Below the pieces are notes generated by a model. It saw only the letters and a list, made by a program, of their open reading frames with translations. It did no database searches and was not told where the DNA came from. This document shows, piece after piece, positions 1 to 8,003 of a stretch of 64,000 nucleotides of DNA. This DNA comes from JBBRHQ01 sp963840235 (lineage in GTDB: Bacteria > Actinomycetota > Thermoleophilia > Solirubrobacterales > 70-9), in contig CAWIYC010000001.1 of the NCBI GenBank assembly GCA_963840235.1, positions 62,001-126,000 of the forward strand, in the 5' to 3' direction. Every line of letters starts with the position of its first letter. The first letter of the stretch is position 1. Both the position numbers and the translations under genes were made by a program.

Positions 1-389
1 ATCACCGCCGTGTGGCCGTCGGCAGAGATCGAGGCGCCGGCGCGGGGGGAGTTGACGACCGAGACGGCGCTGTCGGCGCGAAGCACGGCCATCGCTCGCC
101 TGATCGAGCGCCGGAAGCCCCGGTCGGAGACGGTCTGGGTGGGGGAGTGGACCGCCACCTGGAGCGCGTAGGAGCCGGCGCCGGCGAAGTTGCGGTCAAT
201 CGCCTGGCGGGCCTGGACGGACTCGGACCCGTTGGCCTGCCAGCCGGCGCCTGAAAGGGCCGTCTCGACCCGGGGGGCGAGGATGCCGAGGCCGACCGCG
301 ATCAGCGCCCAGGCGATGAAGACGTGTCGCCGCTTGGTCGCCGCCAGCCGGCCGAGGCGGCCGATCGGTCCGAGCTCTGGCTGGCTCAT
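1..389 (-). CDS. MMPL/RND family transporter, N-terminal part (cut by window edge)
   Basis: Only the first 129 or so codons are inside the window; the gene runs off the left edge. It starts with MSQPELGPIGR and has a basic cytoplasmic segment, one membrane helix at about residues 27-41 (FIAWALIAVGLGILA), then the start of an extracytoplasmic domain with GWQANGSES. That arrangement is typical of MMPL proteins, which export lipids or other hydrophobic compounds by proton motive force. The ATG lies inside the ATGA that ends the upstream DUF2892 gene, so the two are probably translationally coupled and share the promoter next to arsR. The substrate cannot be told from this fragment. Confidence 0.8.
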   Translation of the reverse strand, partial: MSQPELGPIGRLGRLAATKRRHVFIAWALIAVGLGILAPRVETALSGAGWQANGSESVQARQAIDRNFAGAGSYALQVAVHSPTQTVSDRGFRRSIRRAMAVLRADSAVSVVNSPRAGASISADGHTAV

Positions 390-667
390 CGGGGCTGCTC
401 ACCCGCCCCGCGCAGGCCGAGGTAACGGCGCATTATCCAGGAGCTGGGGCAGTTGCCGAAGACAACGAAGGCGAATTGGTTGACCGCGACGAACAGGGTG
501 AGGAGGAGGAAGAGGGGGCTGACCAGCACGGTCAGGACGACGCTGAGCGCCGTCATCGTTCCCGCCATCAGGAAAAGGACCCGCTCCAGCGGCCAGGGCG
601 AGCCGGCTCTGGGCCTGGAATGGGACTTCCGTGGGCTTGGTGCTCGGCATGCGGTCGCCGCTGGCAT
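386..667 (-). CDS. DUF2892 (YgaP-like) small membrane protein
   Basis: A 93-residue protein. The ATG at 667 is preceded by an AGAAAGGAT-type ribosome binding site. After a basic, proline-containing N-terminus there are two adjacent membrane helices (about residues 30-50 and 52-72), then FGNCPSSWIMRRYLGL. A short hairpin of two helices ending in an xxCPxxWI(L/M)R segment is the signature of the DUF2892/YgaP transmembrane family. Such proteins often sit beside ArsR-type regulators, as here. It overlaps the downstream MMPL gene by four bases. Its function is unknown; a role in sulfur or metal stress is only suggested by the neighbourhood. Confidence 0.75.
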   Translation of the reverse strand: MPAATACRAPSPRKSHSRPRAGSPWPLERVLFLMAGTMTALSVVLTVLVSPLFLLLTLFVAVNQFAFVVFGNCPSSWIMRRYLGLRGAGEQPR

Positions 668-690
668 CGCTATCCTTTCTTTATGCTGAA

Positions 691-716
691 TACAGTTGAA
701 CAACTTTACAATTGTA
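691..716. promoter_or_regulatory. Operator/promoter region between divergent arsR and DUF2892-MMPL genes
   Basis: This AT-rich island in G+C-rich DNA contains TACAGTTG (691-698) and CAATTGTA (709-716), an imperfect inverted repeat matching at 7 of 8 positions. Inside it are two smaller palindromes: AGTTG-AA-CAACT (694-705) and TACAATTGTA (707-716). TACAAT at 707-712 could also serve as a -10 box for arsR. Position and symmetry fit an ArsR operator that controls both directions; this is inferred, not shown. Confidence 0.6.
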
Positions 717-732
717 GATAGGATAGTAACAG

Positions 733-1101
733 ATGGATACGCCGATGACAGCCGACGCCGCCGAATTGATCGCCCGCCGCTTCCGGGCGCTCTCCGATCC
801 CACCCGGCTGCGCATCCTCGACCTCCTGCGCGAGCACGAGGAGGCCTCGGTCGGCGAGCTGACCGAGGCTCTCGAAGGCAGCCAGCAGAACGTCTCCAAG
901 CACCTCGCCGCGCTCCACGCCGAGGGTTTCGTCGCCCGGCGAAAGCAAGGGACCAGCGCCCTGTACCGGATCTCGGATCCGGGGGTGCTGGAGCTGTGCG
1001 AGCGGGTCTGCGTCGGGATCGAGACCCAGCTGGCCGAGATCGGGTCGGCGATCCGGGGCGCGCCGCGCAACCCGGCCGCCGCGCCGGCGCCTCGGCGCTG
1101 A
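733..1101 (+). CDS. ArsR/SmtB-family winged-helix transcriptional regulator
   Basis: A 122-residue single-domain HTH_5 protein. The winged helix covers about residues 10-85: RFRALSDPTRLRIL at the N-side, recognition helix SQQNVSKHLAALH (50-62), wing VARRKQGTSALYRI (67-80). There is no classical ELCVC metal box in the recognition region, but Cys89 and Cys93 lie four residues apart in the C-terminal helix and could form a metal or thiol sensor site. It is divergent from the DUF2892-MMPL pair, which it probably represses together with itself. ATG at 745 is an alternative start. Confidence 0.85.
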   Translation: MDTPMTADAAELIARRFRALSDPTRLRILDLLREHEEASVGELTEALEGSQQNVSKHLAALHAEGFVARRKQGTSALYRISDPGVLELCERVCVGIETQLAEIGSAIRGAPRNPAAAPAPRR

Positions 1102-1161
1102 GCCGGGCGAGTTGGTGAAACATTCCCCGCGGTCGCGGGCGCACGGATAAGCTCGCCGGCG

Positions 1162-2742
1162 ATGCAGGAGAGCTTCGACTACGTCGTCGTCGGCGCGGGC
1201 TCGGCCGGCTGCGCGGTAGCCGCGCGGCTGAGCGAGGACTCCTCGGCCCGGGTGCTGGTGCTCGAGGCCGGGGGCAAGGACCGCTCGCTCAACATCAAGA
1301 TCCCGGCGGCATTCGCCAAGCAGTTCAGGACCAAGCTCGACTGGGACTACTCGACCGGCCCCGAGCCCGCCCTCGACGGCCGCGAACTGTTCGTGCCTCG
1401 CGGCAAGGTCCTGGGCGGTTCCAGCTCGATGAACGCGATGATGTACGTGCGCGGCCGGCCGCTCGACTACGACGGCTGGCGTGACGGCGGCTGTCCGGGC
1501 TGGGGTTACGAGGACGTGCTGCCCTACTTCAAGCGGGCCGAGAACAACGGGCGCGGTGCCTCCGAGGTTCACGGCGCCGGCGGCCCGCTCGAGATCGTCG
1601 ATCAGCGCTCGCCGCGGCCGCTGACCCGGCGCTTCCTCGAGGCGGCGCAGGCGACCGGGATTCCCGCCAATCCCGACATCAACTCGCCCGAGCAGGACGG
1701 GGTCACGCTGACCCAGGTGACGCAGCGAAACGGCCGCCGCTGGAGCTGCGCCGATGGCTACCTGCGCCCGGCGATGCAGCGGCCGAACCTCTCCGTGGTC
1801 GCCGGCGCCCAGGTGTTGGGGGTGGTCTTCGACGGCGGCCGGGCGAGCGGGATCCGCTGGCGCGACCGTCGCGGGCGGGAGGCGATCGCGCGGGCCGCCC
1901 GCGAGGTCGTGCTCTGCGCCGGCGCGATCGGAAGCCCCCAGATCCTGATGGTCTCGGGGATCGGGCCGTCCGATCATCTCGGTCCGCTCGGGATCGAGAC
2001 CAGGGTGGACCTGCCGGGAGTCGGCGAGAACCTCCAGGACCACCCGTTCGCCCTCATCAACTACGAGTCGACCGAGCCCGAGAGCCTCGCGGACGCGGAG
2101 AAGCCGAGGGCGCTGGCGGAATGGCTGCTGCGACGCAGCGGCCCCCTGACCTCGAACGTCGGCGAGGCGATGGCCTTCGTCCGCTCCCGTCCCGGCCTGC
2201 CCGCCGCCGACCTTCAGATCCTCTTCGGCCCCGCCTACTACCACGACCACGGCTTCGACAGCCATGACGGGCACGCCTTCGCCCTCGCCACGACCCTGGT
2301 CGCGCCGAAGGCGCGCGGCCGCCTGCGTCTGCGATCTTCCGACCCTCTGGCGAAGCCACAGCTCGTCGGCAACCACCTCTCCGAGGCCGAGGACATGGCG
2401 GCGATGGTCGCCGGCTTTCGCAGGCTCCGCGAGATCGCAGCGACCGAGCCGCTCGCCTCGGCCCGCGGCCGCGAGCTGGTCCCCGGCGAGGATGTCGAGA
2501 GCGACGAGGAGGTCGAGGCCTTCCTGCGGCGCGAGACCGAGCTGCTCTACCACCCGGTCGGGACCTGCCGCATGGGCAGCGACGAGGCGGCGGTGGTCGA
2601 TCCGCAACTGCGGGTCCGGGGCGTCGAGGCCCTGCGCGTCGCCGATGCCTCGGTGATGCCGGTGATCACCGGCGGCAACACCCACGCCCCGACGGTGATG
2701 ATCGGCGAGAAGGCCGCCGATCTGGTCCGCGGCGCGGCCTAG
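1162..2742 (+). CDS. GMC-family FAD oxidoreductase (choline/alcohol dehydrogenase-like)
   Basis: A 526-residue flavoprotein. The Rossmann motif GAGSAG is at 11-16, and the GMC signature region GKVLGGSSSMNAMMYVRG is at about 85-102. The C-terminal GMC domain carries YHPVGTCRMG (463-472) and GGNTHAP (504-510), giving the His464 and Asn/His pair expected at the active site. GMC enzymes oxidise primary alcohols, choline, glucose or aryl alcohols by removing hydride to FAD; the substrate cannot be read from the sequence. Best fits are the choline-dehydrogenase-like actinobacterial members. It overlaps the convergent ion-channel gene by four bases. No signal peptide is seen, so it is probably cytoplasmic. 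Confidence 0.9.
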   Translation: MQESFDYVVVGAGSAGCAVAARLSEDSSARVLVLEAGGKDRSLNIKIPAAFAKQFRTKLDWDYSTGPEPALDGRELFVPRGKVLGGSSSMNAMMYVRGRPLDYDGWRDGGCPGWGYEDVLPYFKRAENNGRGASEVHGAGGPLEIVDQRSPRPLTRRFLEAAQATGIPANPDINSPEQDGVTLTQVTQRNGRRWSCADGYLRPAMQRPNLSVVAGAQVLGVVFDGGRASGIRWRDRRGREAIARAAREVVLCAGAIGSPQILMVSGIGPSDHLGPLGIETRVDLPGVGENLQDHPFALINYESTEPESLADAEKPRALAEWLLRRSGPLTSNVGEAMAFVRSRPGLPAADLQILFGPAYYHDHGFDSHDGHAFALATTLVAPKARGRLRLRSSDPLAKPQLVGNHLSEAEDMAAMVAGFRRLREIAATEPLASARGRELVPGEDVESDEEVEAFLRRETELLYHPVGTCRMGSDEAAVVDPQLRVRGVEALRVADASVMPVITGGNTHAPTVMIGEKAADLVRGAA

Positions 2743-3473
2743 GCGCCTGTCTCGGCTGCGCCCTTCTCCTGCTCGCGCCGCTTCCTCGCCCGCTCCCCGG
2801 GCCGCCAGCCGCTGACCAGCCCGGCAACGAGGGTGACGAGGAAGATCTGGCCCAGCAGCATCTCGAACCCGGAGACCATCTGCCCGGGCTGGCCGGCCGG
2901 AACCAGGTCGCCGTAGCCGACGGTGGTCAGCGTCGTGTAGCTGAAGAAGATGAAATCGCTGCCCGCCGGATTGGGGACGCCGGAGAAGAAGATCGCGTCC
3001 TGGATCCGGGCGATCGTCCCGTAGGCAAATGCAAAGAGCAGTCCGAGTGCCGTGTAGACGCTGATCGCGCCGAGAATCGTGCGGGCGCCAATGTGCGGTG
3101 CGGTGACGACCGTGACCAGGACCTTCGCCATCGCGATGCTGACCAGACTCACCGTGATCAGGGAGGAGATCGACTGCCAATAGTCCTGGTCGGTGATCGC
3201 GGCGATGACCATCAACAGGATGGCCAGCAGGGCCAACCCGATCGCCCGGCGTATCCAGATCGGTTTCGCCTGGGAGGCGGAGAGGGCGAAGACCCCGAGT
3301 GTCGTCGCGGTGACCGAGATCGCGACCGCCGTCCAGCCCTTGTCCGGGAGCAGCGACGACATCACGTAGGTGGTCAGCACCAGCAGCAGGACGATTCCGT
3401 AGAAATCGTTGACCCGCTCCGCGAGCGTCTCCATGTGGTGACCGTCCCAGCGGCCAGTGCGCGACTTCTCCAT
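2739..3473 (-). CDS. Voltage-gated-like / two-TM potassium channel family protein
   Basis: A 244-residue membrane protein with about five or six hydrophobic helices, then a pore loop holding the K+ selectivity filter TTVGYGD (183-189), a final membrane helix, and a short basic cytoplasmic tail. The order S1-S4-like bundle, pore, inner helix is that of six-TM bacterial K+ channels, although no regular array of arginines is visible in an S4. It probably passes K+ across the cytoplasmic membrane. Start choice is open: ATG at 3473 is used; TTG at 3476 and ATG at 3434 (METLAERV) are alternatives, and none has a strong ribosome binding site. Confidence 0.88.
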   Translation of the reverse strand: MEKSRTGRWDGHHMETLAERVNDFYGIVLLLVLTTYVMSSLLPDKGWTAVAISVTATTLGVFALSASQAKPIWIRRAIGLALLAILLMVIAAITDQDYWQSISSLITVSLVSIAMAKVLVTVVTAPHIGARTILGAISVYTALGLLFAFAYGTIARIQDAIFFSGVPNPAGSDFIFFSYTTLTTVGYGDLVPAGQPGQMVSGFEMLLGQIFLVTLVAGLVSGWRPGERARKRREQEKGAAETGA

Positions 3474-3575
3474 CAAGCGATCGTTCGGCTCTGCGCCTGC
3501 GTTTCCTGCCGGGCAACGGGTAGCTGTCCCGCAATTACGGGCGGTTCGTCCTGCAATGAGGTCGGATGGCGACCA

Positions 3576-4478
3576 TCATCCGGGACGGCACCGCGGCAGG
3601 AGCCGGTGAAGTTCCCGGAGCATCAAACGGGGGTGCTCGAAGACATCGCCGTAGGTGTAGCGGCGGATGTCGTCGCCGCGGGCGTACGCTTCCCGTTCCC
3701 GGCGCCGGTCCAGCTCCCAGGCGTGGCGCGAGCGGTGATATCGGTACCCGTCGAGCTCGACAGTGAGGCGCAGCTCAGGCCAGCGGCAGTCCACCCGCCT
3801 CCCGCCGGCAGGACGGTTGGTGTGCGGAAGGACGAGCCCGGCGTCACGGACGATCTCCAGAAAGCGCTCCTCGAGCCTGCTGAGGGTGATATCGACGTCG
3901 CCGCGGAGGACTCGGCGGAGCCGGGCGGTTCCCGGGCTGTTGGGTCGCCGGGAGATCGCCGCCTCGAGGGCCTCGGGGGTTGTGCGGTGGAGGACGTCGG
4001 CCTCGTGGACCGCACGCGCGAGCCCGTCAACGCCGAGCATTGTGGCGAGATCGACGAGGGTTCGCTCGACTGTCGTCACCGGGATTCTGCGCCAGCTGAT
4101 GGCGTCGCGGGGATCGAGACCACGCGACCGGTGGGTGACGACACCGACGACGCGCCGTTCGGTTCGGGCCGTTACCTCGGGCCTTGGAGGGGACCCATTG
4201 AGCATTCGAAGGAGATGAGCAGCTGCCCGTCCGCTGAGGACGGCACCGCGGCCGCAGGCCAGCACCGCCGCCATGTAGTCGGCCTCGATGCTCGGCGCCC
4301 GGTGACCGACCCGATAGACGCCCGGGTGCTCCCGCAGCAGCAGCCCCTTACGCAGCCTGCGCTGGACTCCCGCTGCCGACATCCCCACGTCGAGGAGCTG
4401 CGCTCGCGTGACGACCCCATGCTGCGCGCTCGCGATTTGCGCGATCTCCCGAGCCGTCGTCCTGGATTGACTTCCCAT
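3576..4478 (-). CDS. AbiEi-type antitoxin N-domain fused to a DUF559 (Vsr/PD-(D/E)XK-like) domain
   Basis: A 300-residue protein starting at the ATG preceded by GGAG five bases upstream; longer readings would run through the adjacent tRNA gene. Residues 1-70 resemble the winged-helix AbiEi N-domain (AREIAQIASAQHGVVTRAQL, then HPGVYRVGH). The middle has the usual IPVTTVERTLVDLA segment. The C-terminus (about 225-300) looks like DUF559: VDCRWPELRLTVELDGYRYH, then repeated Arg and RRYTYGDVFEHP, related to Vsr-like nucleases. Such proteins are common singletons in actinobacteria. No AbiEii nucleotidyltransferase toxin partner is visible next to it. Its function is unknown; nuclease activity is only inferred. 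Confidence 0.75.
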   Translation of the reverse strand: MGSQSRTTAREIAQIASAQHGVVTRAQLLDVGMSAAGVQRRLRKGLLLREHPGVYRVGHRAPSIEADYMAAVLACGRGAVLSGRAAAHLLRMLNGSPPRPEVTARTERRVVGVVTHRSRGLDPRDAISWRRIPVTTVERTLVDLATMLGVDGLARAVHEADVLHRTTPEALEAAISRRPNSPGTARLRRVLRGDVDITLSRLEERFLEIVRDAGLVLPHTNRPAGGRRVDCRWPELRLTVELDGYRYHRSRHAWELDRRREREAYARGDDIRRYTYGDVFEHPRLMLRELHRLLPRCRPG

Positions 4479-4528
4479 AGGGACTCCAAGGCAGGACGGC
4501 ACGGGTTTCGCCCCGCCAACAGTCGGAG

Positions 4529-4617
4529 CGGAGGGGGTGGGATTCGAACCCACGGGACGCCCGAAGACGCCCAACGGCTTTCAAGGCCGCCGCATTCAAC
4601 CGCTCTGCCACCCCTCC
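4529..4617 (-). tRNA. tRNA-Ser (anticodon TGA)
   Basis: Read on the reverse strand, this is an 89-nt type II tRNA. Acceptor GGAGGGG pairs with CCCCTCC, discriminator G. The anticodon stem GCGGC/GCCGT encloses loop CTTGAAA, giving TGA. A long variable arm follows, then T loop GTTCGAATC. No CCA is encoded. It lies between the DUF559 gene and a glycosyltransferase. Confidence 0.96.
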
Positions 4618-4640
4618 GGTGCCGGGCCGGCGGGGCTAGC

Positions 4641-5465
4641 CTAGCTTCGCCGAATCGCGCGAGACCACGAGCCGGTACATGGGCGCCTCGAGTCGGGGGG
4701 CACCAGGCCGAGATTGCGGATGCCGAACAACGGCGGGTAGAGCAGCCTCGCCGGCCAGGGCGGCCGTGAGGCTCTGGCCAGGGACCTGCGCGAAGCGAAC
4801 AACCGGCGATGGCGCCGGCGCAGCTGCCGGTAGAGCCACCGCTGGTTCCGTCTGCCGTAGGCCTGCATCCGGGGGCCGGCGACGCGCCTGCGGTAGACCG
4901 CACCCGGGACCCTGACCCCCATCCAACCCGCCTCGACCAGCTTCAGCCAGAGGTCCCAGCCCTCCATCCCGTTGGGGAAGTCCCAGCCGCCGACCGCCTC
5001 GACCGCCTCGCGGCGGAGCATCGACCCGGAGGGGATGAAATTGGCGAAGGTCAACGCCCAGGGATCGAACCGGGCCGGCGCCCGGAAGGTGCCGCGGTAC
5101 GCGCCGAACAGCTCGAAGTCGCCGAAGGCGAAGCCGCAACGCGGGGCTTCGGCGAGCGCGTCCGCGAGCCGCTCCAGCGACCCGGGCAGCAGCAGGTCGT
5201 CGGCGTCGAGCGGGTAGAGGTAGGGGGCGGCGCTTGCCTCGACGCCGCTCATCCAGGCGGCGCTGATGCCGACCCTGGGGCCGGCGGACGATCCGAATCC
5301 CCGAGGATCGAAGCCGGTCCAGCGCCTCCGCGGTCTCGGCTCCGGCCGAGCGTCGTCGACGACCACGACCTCCACCGGCTCGCGCTCCTGCACCGACTCG
5401 ACCGCTTCGGTGGCCAGCGGCCCATCCTCGTGGCAGGGGATGATCACGGCGACGCGCGTTTGCAC
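4641..5465 (-). CDS. Family 2 glycosyltransferase (GT-A fold), probably frameshifted near its end
   Basis: A 274-residue protein from a GTG start. VAVIIPCHEDGP opens a GT2 domain; VVVVDDARP and the metal/nucleotide-sugar motif DADDLLLPG follow, then GSMLRREAVEAVGGWD. It probably transfers a sugar to an envelope glycan or lipid. The annotated C-terminus (PPDSRRPCTGSWSRAIRRS) looks out of frame. Adding one base to the G6 run at 4695-4700 gives instead PPRLEAPMYRLVVSRDSAKLG and a stop at 4636, which is more natural. It is divergent from the MFS gene at 5492. Confidence 0.85.
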   Translation of the reverse strand: MQTRVAVIIPCHEDGPLATEAVESVQEREPVEVVVVDDARPEPRPRRRWTGFDPRGFGSSAGPRVGISAAWMSGVEASAAPYLYPLDADDLLLPGSLERLADALAEAPRCGFAFGDFELFGAYRGTFRAPARFDPWALTFANFIPSGSMLRREAVEAVGGWDFPNGMEGWDLWLKLVEAGWMGVRVPGAVYRRRVAGPRMQAYGRRNQRWLYRQLRRRHRRLFASRRSLARASRPPWPARLLYPPLFGIRNLGLVPPDSRRPCTGSWSRAIRRS

Positions 5466-5491
5466 GGAGGAGACCTTGCCAGGATGGTGGG

Positions 5492-6649
5492 GTGCGCCGC
5501 CTGCTGATCCTCGCCTGCTCGATCGTCTTCCTCGACGTCTCCTTCTACGCGGCGATCGCGCCGCTGCTCCCGAGCTACGTCGACGACCTCGATCTGAGCA
5601 AAGCCCAGGCAGGGGTCCTAAGCGCCTCCTACGCGGCCGGGACGCTGATCGCTGCCCTTCCGGCGGGCCTGGTCGCTGCCAGGGTCGGGCCGCGTCTGAC
5701 GGCGATCGCCGGACTTGTCGTGCTTGGGCTATCCAGCCTCGCCTTCGGCTTCTCCGATCAGATCGCCCTGCTCGACGCCGCCCGCTTCTGCCAGGGGGTC
5801 GGTGGGGCCATGGCCTGGGCCGGCTCCTTCACCTGGATCATCACCCGCGCTCCCGAGGACCGCCGCGGAGCCGTGATCGGCACCGCGATGGGGATGGCTG
5901 TGGCGGGGGAGCTGTTCGGACCGCCGCTGGGAGCGCTGGCCAGGGTGGCCGGCACCGAGGTGGTCTTCGGTTCGGTGCTCGCGGTCGCCGCCGTGCTGGT
6001 CGCGATCGCGGCGAGAACGCCCGACTCCGCCTCGCGGGAGCGTGCGGGCGCGGCCCGGCTCCGGGCCGCGCTGGGCGCTCGCCCAATCCTGGTCGGGGCG
6101 GGCCTGGTCGCCGTCCCCTCGCTGATGTTCGGCGCGATCGCGGTCCTCGTCCCCCTGCGGCTCGACGCACTCGGCGGCGGCAGCGGGGTGATCGCCGGCA
6201 GTTTCGCTGCCGGCGCCTTCTTCGAGGCCATCCTCTCGCCCGCCGTCGGTCGCTATTCCGACCGCGCCGGCAGGCTGGCGCCGTATGCGATCGGGATGTC
6301 GATCTGCGTCGGGGCGATGGTGGCGATCGGGCTCGGCGGCCGGCTCGGCGTCGTCTTCGCCGCGACCGTGCTCGCCGCCACCGGCGCCGGGTTCTGCTTC
6401 ACGCCGGCGACGGCGATGCTCGCCGACTCGGCCGATCGGATCGGCCTGCACCAGGGCATCGCGGCAGGTCTCACCAGCGTCGCCTGGGCGGGGGGGCAGG
6501 TGCTGGGCGGCCTCGGCGGCGGCGGTGCCGCGCACCTCTTCGGGGACGCCGCTCCCTGCCTCGCGATCGCTGCGGTGATGGCGGCCGGGGCTGTGGCCTC
6601 GCGGCGCCTCGCGGCGGTGCGCCCGGCCCTGGCCAAGCGCGGCGCCTAG
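5492..6649 (+). CDS. Major facilitator superfamily (MFS) transporter
   Basis: A 385-residue protein with about twelve hydrophobic segments. It shows the MFS pattern of an N-terminal bundle (LLILACSIVFLDVSFYAAIAP, LSASYAAGTLIAALPAGLVA with VGPR after TM2), a central hydrophilic stretch rich in Arg/Ala (about 180-205), and a second bundle with VGRYSDRAGRLAPYA. The G-x-x-x-D/R-x-G-R-R-like loop is partly kept. It resembles drug or metabolite exporters; the substrate is unknown. The GTG start is 27 bases from the divergent glycosyltransferase. The next gene begins ten bases after its stop and may be cotranscribed. Confidence 0.88.
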   Translation: MRRLLILACSIVFLDVSFYAAIAPLLPSYVDDLDLSKAQAGVLSASYAAGTLIAALPAGLVAARVGPRLTAIAGLVVLGLSSLAFGFSDQIALLDAARFCQGVGGAMAWAGSFTWIITRAPEDRRGAVIGTAMGMAVAGELFGPPLGALARVAGTEVVFGSVLAVAAVLVAIAARTPDSASRERAGAARLRAALGARPILVGAGLVAVPSLMFGAIAVLVPLRLDALGGGSGVIAGSFAAGAFFEAILSPAVGRYSDRAGRLAPYAIGMSICVGAMVAIGLGGRLGVVFAATVLAATGAGFCFTPATAMLADSADRIGLHQGIAAGLTSVAWAGGQVLGGLGGGGAAHLFGDAAPCLAIAAVMAAGAVASRRLAAVRPALAKRGA

Positions 6650-6659
6650 GGTTGCGCTG

Positions 6660-8003
6660 ATGGCTTCCACGATCTCACGCCGGAGCCGGGAAGGCGGCGG
6701 TCAGCGCCCGGCGGGCTGGACCAACTGGGCCGGGGATCAGTCCTGCGCTCCGGCGGAGATCCTTCGCCCCCGCAGCCGTGACGAGCTCGCCGAGGCGGTC
6801 GCCGCGGCCGCCGCGGCCGGGCGCACGATCAGCATTCCCGGCTCCGGGCACTCCTTCACCGAGGCGGCGATGACCGACGGCTCGATGATCCGGGTCGAGT
6901 CCCTGGCGGGCGTGATCGAGGCCGACCGCGCCTCCGGCCTGGTCAGGGTCGGAGCCGGCACCGTGCTGGCCGACCTCAACCTGGCTCTCGCGCGGCTCGG
7001 GCTGGCGATGGAGAACCTCGGCGACATCGACCGGCAGACGATCGCCGGGGCGATCTCGACCGCGACCCATGGCACCGGCGCCGGGCTCCGCAACATCTCG
7101 GCCCAGGTCGAGGCGATGGAACTTGTCCTCGGGGATGGCAGCGTCAGGGAGCTGACGGCGGAGGGCGAGCCGCAGTTGCTGAGGGCGGCACGGGTGGGGG
7201 TCGGGGCGCTGGGCGCGATCTCGGCGGTGACCCTGCGCTGCGTTCCCGCCTTCACCCTGCACCGGATCGACAGGCCCCGTCCCCTGGACGAGGTCCTTGG
7301 CTCCTTCTTCGAGCTGGCCGCAGAGAACGACCATTTCGAGTTCTTCGTCTTCCCCCACACCGACTCGGCGCTGACGATCCGCCGTAACCGCACCGAACGC
7401 GAGCCCCGCCCGCGTGGGGCGCTGCGCCGCTACGTCAGCGACGTCGTCCTCGAGGAAAGGCTCGGAGAGGCGATGCTGCGCGCGACCAGGCGGTGGCCGG
7501 GCCTGATCCCCCACTCGACCCGGCTGGCGGCCCGGGTCCTCTCCCAGGGCGAGCACATCGATCGCAGCTACAGGGTCTTCTCCAACCGGCGCGAGATCCG
7601 CTTCACCGAGATGGAGTACGCGATCCCCCGCCAGAGCGGGCCGGAGGCGGTCCGCCGGGTGCTCGACCTGATCCGAGAGAGCCGGCTCGAGGTGGCGATG
7701 CCGATCGAGTGCCGGGTGGTCGCCTCCGACGACGCCCTGCTCAGCCCCTCGCACGATCGTGAGACCACCTACGTCGCCGTGCACCAGTACCCGGGGATGG
7801 AGTGGCTGTCCTATTTCGAGGCGGTGGAGGAGATCATGGACTCCTACGGCGGCCGCCCCCACTGGGGCAAGCGCCACTTCCAGAGCGCCGGCACCCTGGC
7901 GCCGCGCTACCCGGAGTGGGCCCGGTTCCAGGCGGCCCGCGACGAGCTCGACCCCGGAAGGGTCTTCGCCAACGAGTACGCGACCCGGGTCCTCGGGCCC
8001 TAG
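6660..8003 (+). CDS. D-arabinono-1,4-lactone oxidase-type FAD-linked sugar-lactone oxidase
   Basis: A 447-residue flavoenzyme of the VAO/ALO family. The N-terminal FAD-binding domain shows ISIPGSGHSFTEAAM (about 57-71), then TIAGAISTATHGTGAG. The C-terminal ALO domain ends with RPHWGKRHF and LDPGRVFANEY. These enzymes oxidise aldonolactones or polyols (L-gulono-, D-arabinono-lactone, xylitol) with O2 or another acceptor. His in the GSGHS motif is the usual covalent flavin site in this family. The gene ends by overlapping the convergent PLP aldolase gene by four bases; adjacency of these two families also occurs in other actinobacteria, as I recall it. Confidence 0.9.
   Translation: MASTISRRSREGGGQRPAGWTNWAGDQSCAPAEILRPRSRDELAEAVAAAAAAGRTISIPGSGHSFTEAAMTDGSMIRVESLAGVIEADRASGLVRVGAGTVLADLNLALARLGLAMENLGDIDRQTIAGAISTATHGTGAGLRNISAQVEAMELVLGDGSVRELTAEGEPQLLRAARVGVGALGAISAVTLRCVPAFTLHRIDRPRPLDEVLGSFFELAAENDHFEFFVFPHTDSALTIRRNRTEREPRPRGALRRYVSDVVLEERLGEAMLRATRRWPGLIPHSTRLAARVLSQGEHIDRSYRVFSNRREIRFTEMEYAIPRQSGPEAVRRVLDLIRESRLEVAMPIECRVVASDDALLSPSHDRETTYVAVHQYPGMEWLSYFEAVEEIMDSYGGRPHWGKRHFQSAGTLAPRYPEWARFQAARDELDPGRVFANEYATRVLGP

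Noticed and set aside
706..3534. Very long open reading frame on the reverse strand antisense to arsR and the GMC gene
   Set aside because: It is a composition shadow: Arg/Gly/Asp-rich with no domain, covering three well-supported genes in other frames.
4479..4574. N-terminal extension of the DUF559 gene
   Set aside because: It overlaps tRNA-Ser(TGA), and the GGAG before the ATG at 4478 supports the shorter form.
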